A stretch of 64,000 bases of DNA, taken from positions 6,912,894-6,976,893 of the forward strand of contig NZ_KK073874.1 of NCBI RefSeq assembly GCF_000585375.1, read 5' to 3'. The notes below the pieces were generated by a model that worked only from the letters and a program-made list of their open reading frames with translations, had not been told where the DNA came from and searched no databases. A program made the position numbers and the translations under genes. The stretch comes from Cryptosporangium arvum DSM 44712 (lineage in GTDB: Bacteria; Actinomycetota; Actinomycetes; Mycobacteriales; Cryptosporangiaceae). Shown one piece after another: positions 62,241 to 64,000 of the stretch (the stretch's first letter is position 1; each line of letters begins with the position of its first letter).

Positions 62241-64000
62241 CTTGGTGCAGCGATCAGCGAGGGTCACGGCGGCCGACATCGCGCGGCTCGCGGGCGTGGG
62301 GCGCGCGGCGGTCAGCAACTGGCGGAAGCGCTACCGGTCTTTCCCGGCCCCGGTGGGCGGCACCGCAGGCAGCCCGCAGTTCGACCTCGAACAGGTCGAG
62401 CAGTGGCTCGTGGAGCAGGGCAAACTTCCCGCGGTGACGGCCGAGGACCGGCTCTGGCGCAACCTACTGGCCGCCGAGGGCGAGCCCGCCCAGGCCTTGG
62501 CCGCCGCCGGTGACCACCTCCGCGGCGCCCGGCTCATGCCGGCCGCGGAGCTGCGGCCGGACCTGGATGCTCTGTCCGCGGAACGGGGCGTGCCGGACAC
62601 GTTCGCCCAGCTGTGGTCGCGCTTCGCCGAGCTGCCGGCCCAACGCTCGGTGACCACCCCGGACGCCCTGGCCGAACTGATGGTCACGCTCGCCGGGGTC
62701 GGTGGCCGCACCGTGCTCGACCCGGCCTGCGGCACCGGTCGACTGCTGCGCGCCGCCGTCGACGCCGGCGCCACCGCCGTCTACGGCCAGGACAACGATC
62801 CGGACGCCACCCGCCTGGCCGACCTCTGGCTCGGGTTCGGGGGGCTGTCCGGTGAGATCCGGACCGGCGACTCGCTCCGCCACGACGCTTTCGCCGAGCT
62901 CACCGTCGACGCGGTAGTGGCCAACCTTCCGTTCGGCCTGACCGACTGGGGCCACGAGGAGCTCGGCTACGACCGCCGCTGGGAGTTCGGTGTCCCTCCG
63001 CGCACCGAACCGGAACTGGCGTGGGCGCAGCACGCGTTCGCCCATCTACGCCCGGGCGGCACCTCCGTGCTGCTGATGCCGCCCTCCGCGGCCAGCCGTC
63101 GCGCCGGGCGGCGCATCCGCGCCGAGTTCCTCCGCCGCGGAGCCCTCCGCGCCGTCGTCGCGCTCCCGCCGGGCGCCGCGGCGCCGCACGGCATCGGGCT
63201 CCACTTGTGGATCCTGCAACGGAGGCCGACGCCGACGCCGGCGGTACTGCTCCTCGACACGTCCGAACTCGACCTGGCCGCCGCCGTTCAACGGGCGGGC
63301 ACCGCCGTCGGGCGATTCCTCGACGGCGTCGAACCGGCCGAGCCGCTCGCGTATCCGGTGCCGGTGATCGACCTGTTGGACGACGAGGTCGACCTCCGGC
63401 CGAGCCGCCGGGCACCCGTCGATTCGCCGCATCGGAGTGTGACCGATGAACTGCGCACCGCCGGTGGCCGACTGTCCGCGCTCGTCGAGCGCCTCCCCGC
63501 GCTCCTACCCGGCCGCACGATCGAGGCACCCGCGGACACTCCGTCGCCGAGCATCTCGATCGCCGAACTCGCCCGCAGTGGCGCCGTCGAGATCATCGGA
63601 CCGCTGCGGGGCGGTGACGACGGTGAAGCGGTGGATGCGCCCCTCCTGAGCGCGTCGGACATCATCCGGCGCGGACCGGCCACCGCCGGCACCGACCGGG
63701 TGAGTCAACGGATACCGCTGCGCGCCGGGGACGTGGTCGTCCCGATGATCGCCCGGCCGGTGACCGCCGGAGTCGTCACCGAAGACGGCGCGCTCCTGGG
63801 TCGCAGCATCTATCTGATCCGCCCGGACCTCGACACGATCGACCCGTGGTTCCTCGCCGGGCACCTCCCGACCGCCGGGAACGAGAGACGAACGAGCAGC
63901 CTCTCCGGCACGCTGCGCCTGGATGTCCGGCGGGCGCAGGTGCCGCGGATCCCGATCGCGGAGCAGCGCCACCACGGTGAGGTCTTTCGACGCCTCGATG
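62224..64000 (+). CDS. N6-adenine DNA methylase, type I HsdM-like (3' end outside window)
   Basis: At least 592 residues, open to the window edge. N-terminal HTH-like segment (VTAADIARLAGVGRAAVSNW), an HsdM-type helical part, then the methyltransferase core: SAM-binding motif I VLDPACGTGRLL and motif IV written NLPFGL where NPP(F/Y) is expected. After residue 440 a target-recognition-like region begins (SISIAELARSGAVEIIG, LRAGDVVVPMIARPV), so specificity may be built in. ATG 62224; a GTG at 62245 is an alternative. Likely a stand-alone or defence-linked methylase. Confidence 0.82.
   Translation, partial: MTMYTALVQRSARVTAADIARLAGVGRAAVSNWRKRYRSFPAPVGGTAGSPQFDLEQVEQWLVEQGKLPAVTAEDRLWRNLLAAEGEPAQALAAAGDHLRGARLMPAAELRPDLDALSAERGVPDTFAQLWSRFAELPAQRSVTTPDALAELMVTLAGVGGRTVLDPACGTGRLLRAAVDAGATAVYGQDNDPDATRLADLWLGFGGLSGEIRTGDSLRHDAFAELTVDAVVANLPFGLTDWGHEELGYDRRWEFGVPPRTEPELAWAQHAFAHLRPGGTSVLLMPPSAASRRAGRRIRAEFLRRGALRAVVALPPGAAAPHGIGLHLWILQRRPTPTPAVLLLDTSELDLAAAVQRAGTAVGRFLDGVEPAEPLAYPVPVIDLLDDEVDLRPSRRAPVDSPHRSVTDELRTAGGRLSALVERLPALLPGRTIEAPADTPSPSISIAELARSGAVEIIGPLRGGDDGEAVDAPLLSASDIIRRGPATAGTDRVSQRIPLRAGDVVVPMIARPVTAGVVTEDGALLGRSIYLIRPDLDTIDPWFLAGHLPTAGNERRTSSLSGTLRLDVRRAQVPRIPIAEQRHHGEVFRRLD

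Overview
High-GC actinomycete chromosome with about 64 protein genes and no plasmid, phage or transposon genes. The family content points to Actinomycetota: a split lycopene cyclase (CrtYc/CrtYd), an Rv2175c-type regulator next to a PASTA kinase, glucosyl-3-phosphoglycerate synthase, a type II DAHP synthase, the fused SulP-carbonic anhydrase and an IdeR-type box. GTG starts, 4-nt ATGA/GTGA overlaps and leaderless promoters (TAnnnT, 6-8 nt before the start codon) are frequent. The genus cannot be fixed from the sequence; a Frankia/Cryptosporangium/Micromonospora-like lineage would fit. No rRNA, tRNA or CRISPR array was seen.

Layout. 1-7885 (minus): rimP-nusA-ylxR-infB-DUF503-rbfA-nrnA-truB, the translation and ribosome-maturation operon; truB runs off the left edge. 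8015-14303: housekeeping and unknown genes (Tat lipoprotein with DUF4439 partner, HAD phosphatase, MFS exporter, degenerate nucleotidyltransferase-like protein, VIT metal transporter, YaaA, Map). 14378-21201: two divergent sulfate assimilation operons, cysC-cysD-cysN-cbiX (minus) and sirA-zinc ribbon-cysH (plus), each preceded by a short conserved cysteine-containing leader peptide, with an inverted repeat between them. 21259-24854: HtrA-like protease, acyltransferase-3 membrane protein, YbaK deacylase.

24892-41027 is a carotenoid region in several transcription units: CrtA-like oxygenase, GNAT, CruF-like protein, glycosyltransferase, membrane Hsp70-like protein, CrtI-family desaturase; then (after opposing metF) polyprenyl synthase, Tat protein, CrtI, mannosyltransferase, CrtB, an AraC-type regulator and a VOC protein; then CrtYc/CrtYd on the minus strand. 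Together they suggest a hydroxylated, oxidised and glycosylated carotenoid. The non-carotenoid genes metF, idsA, mptA/B, Rv2175c and pknL, followed later by type II aroG and the 3'-5' exoribonuclease, follow the order of Mycobacterium tuberculosis Rv2172c-Rv2179c, so carotenoid genes appear embedded in a conserved actinobacterial block.

41145-64000: pknL, endonuclease IV, a type I DAHP synthase behind an aromatic leader-peptide attenuator, bfd/bfr iron storage with an IdeR-like box, a secreted SGNH hydrolase, threonine aldolase with type II DAHP synthase, a phosphofructokinase with PPi-type residues, exoribonuclease, gpgS, SulP-carbonic anhydrase, uvrA with an SOS box divergent from a metallo-beta-lactamase-fold hydrolase, a 549-bp stretch without a clear gene, and an N6 DNA methylase that runs off the right edge.

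The strongest regulatory observations are the two divergent cys leader peptides, the complete aromatic attenuator before aroF, and several palindromes placed where an operator would be expected.
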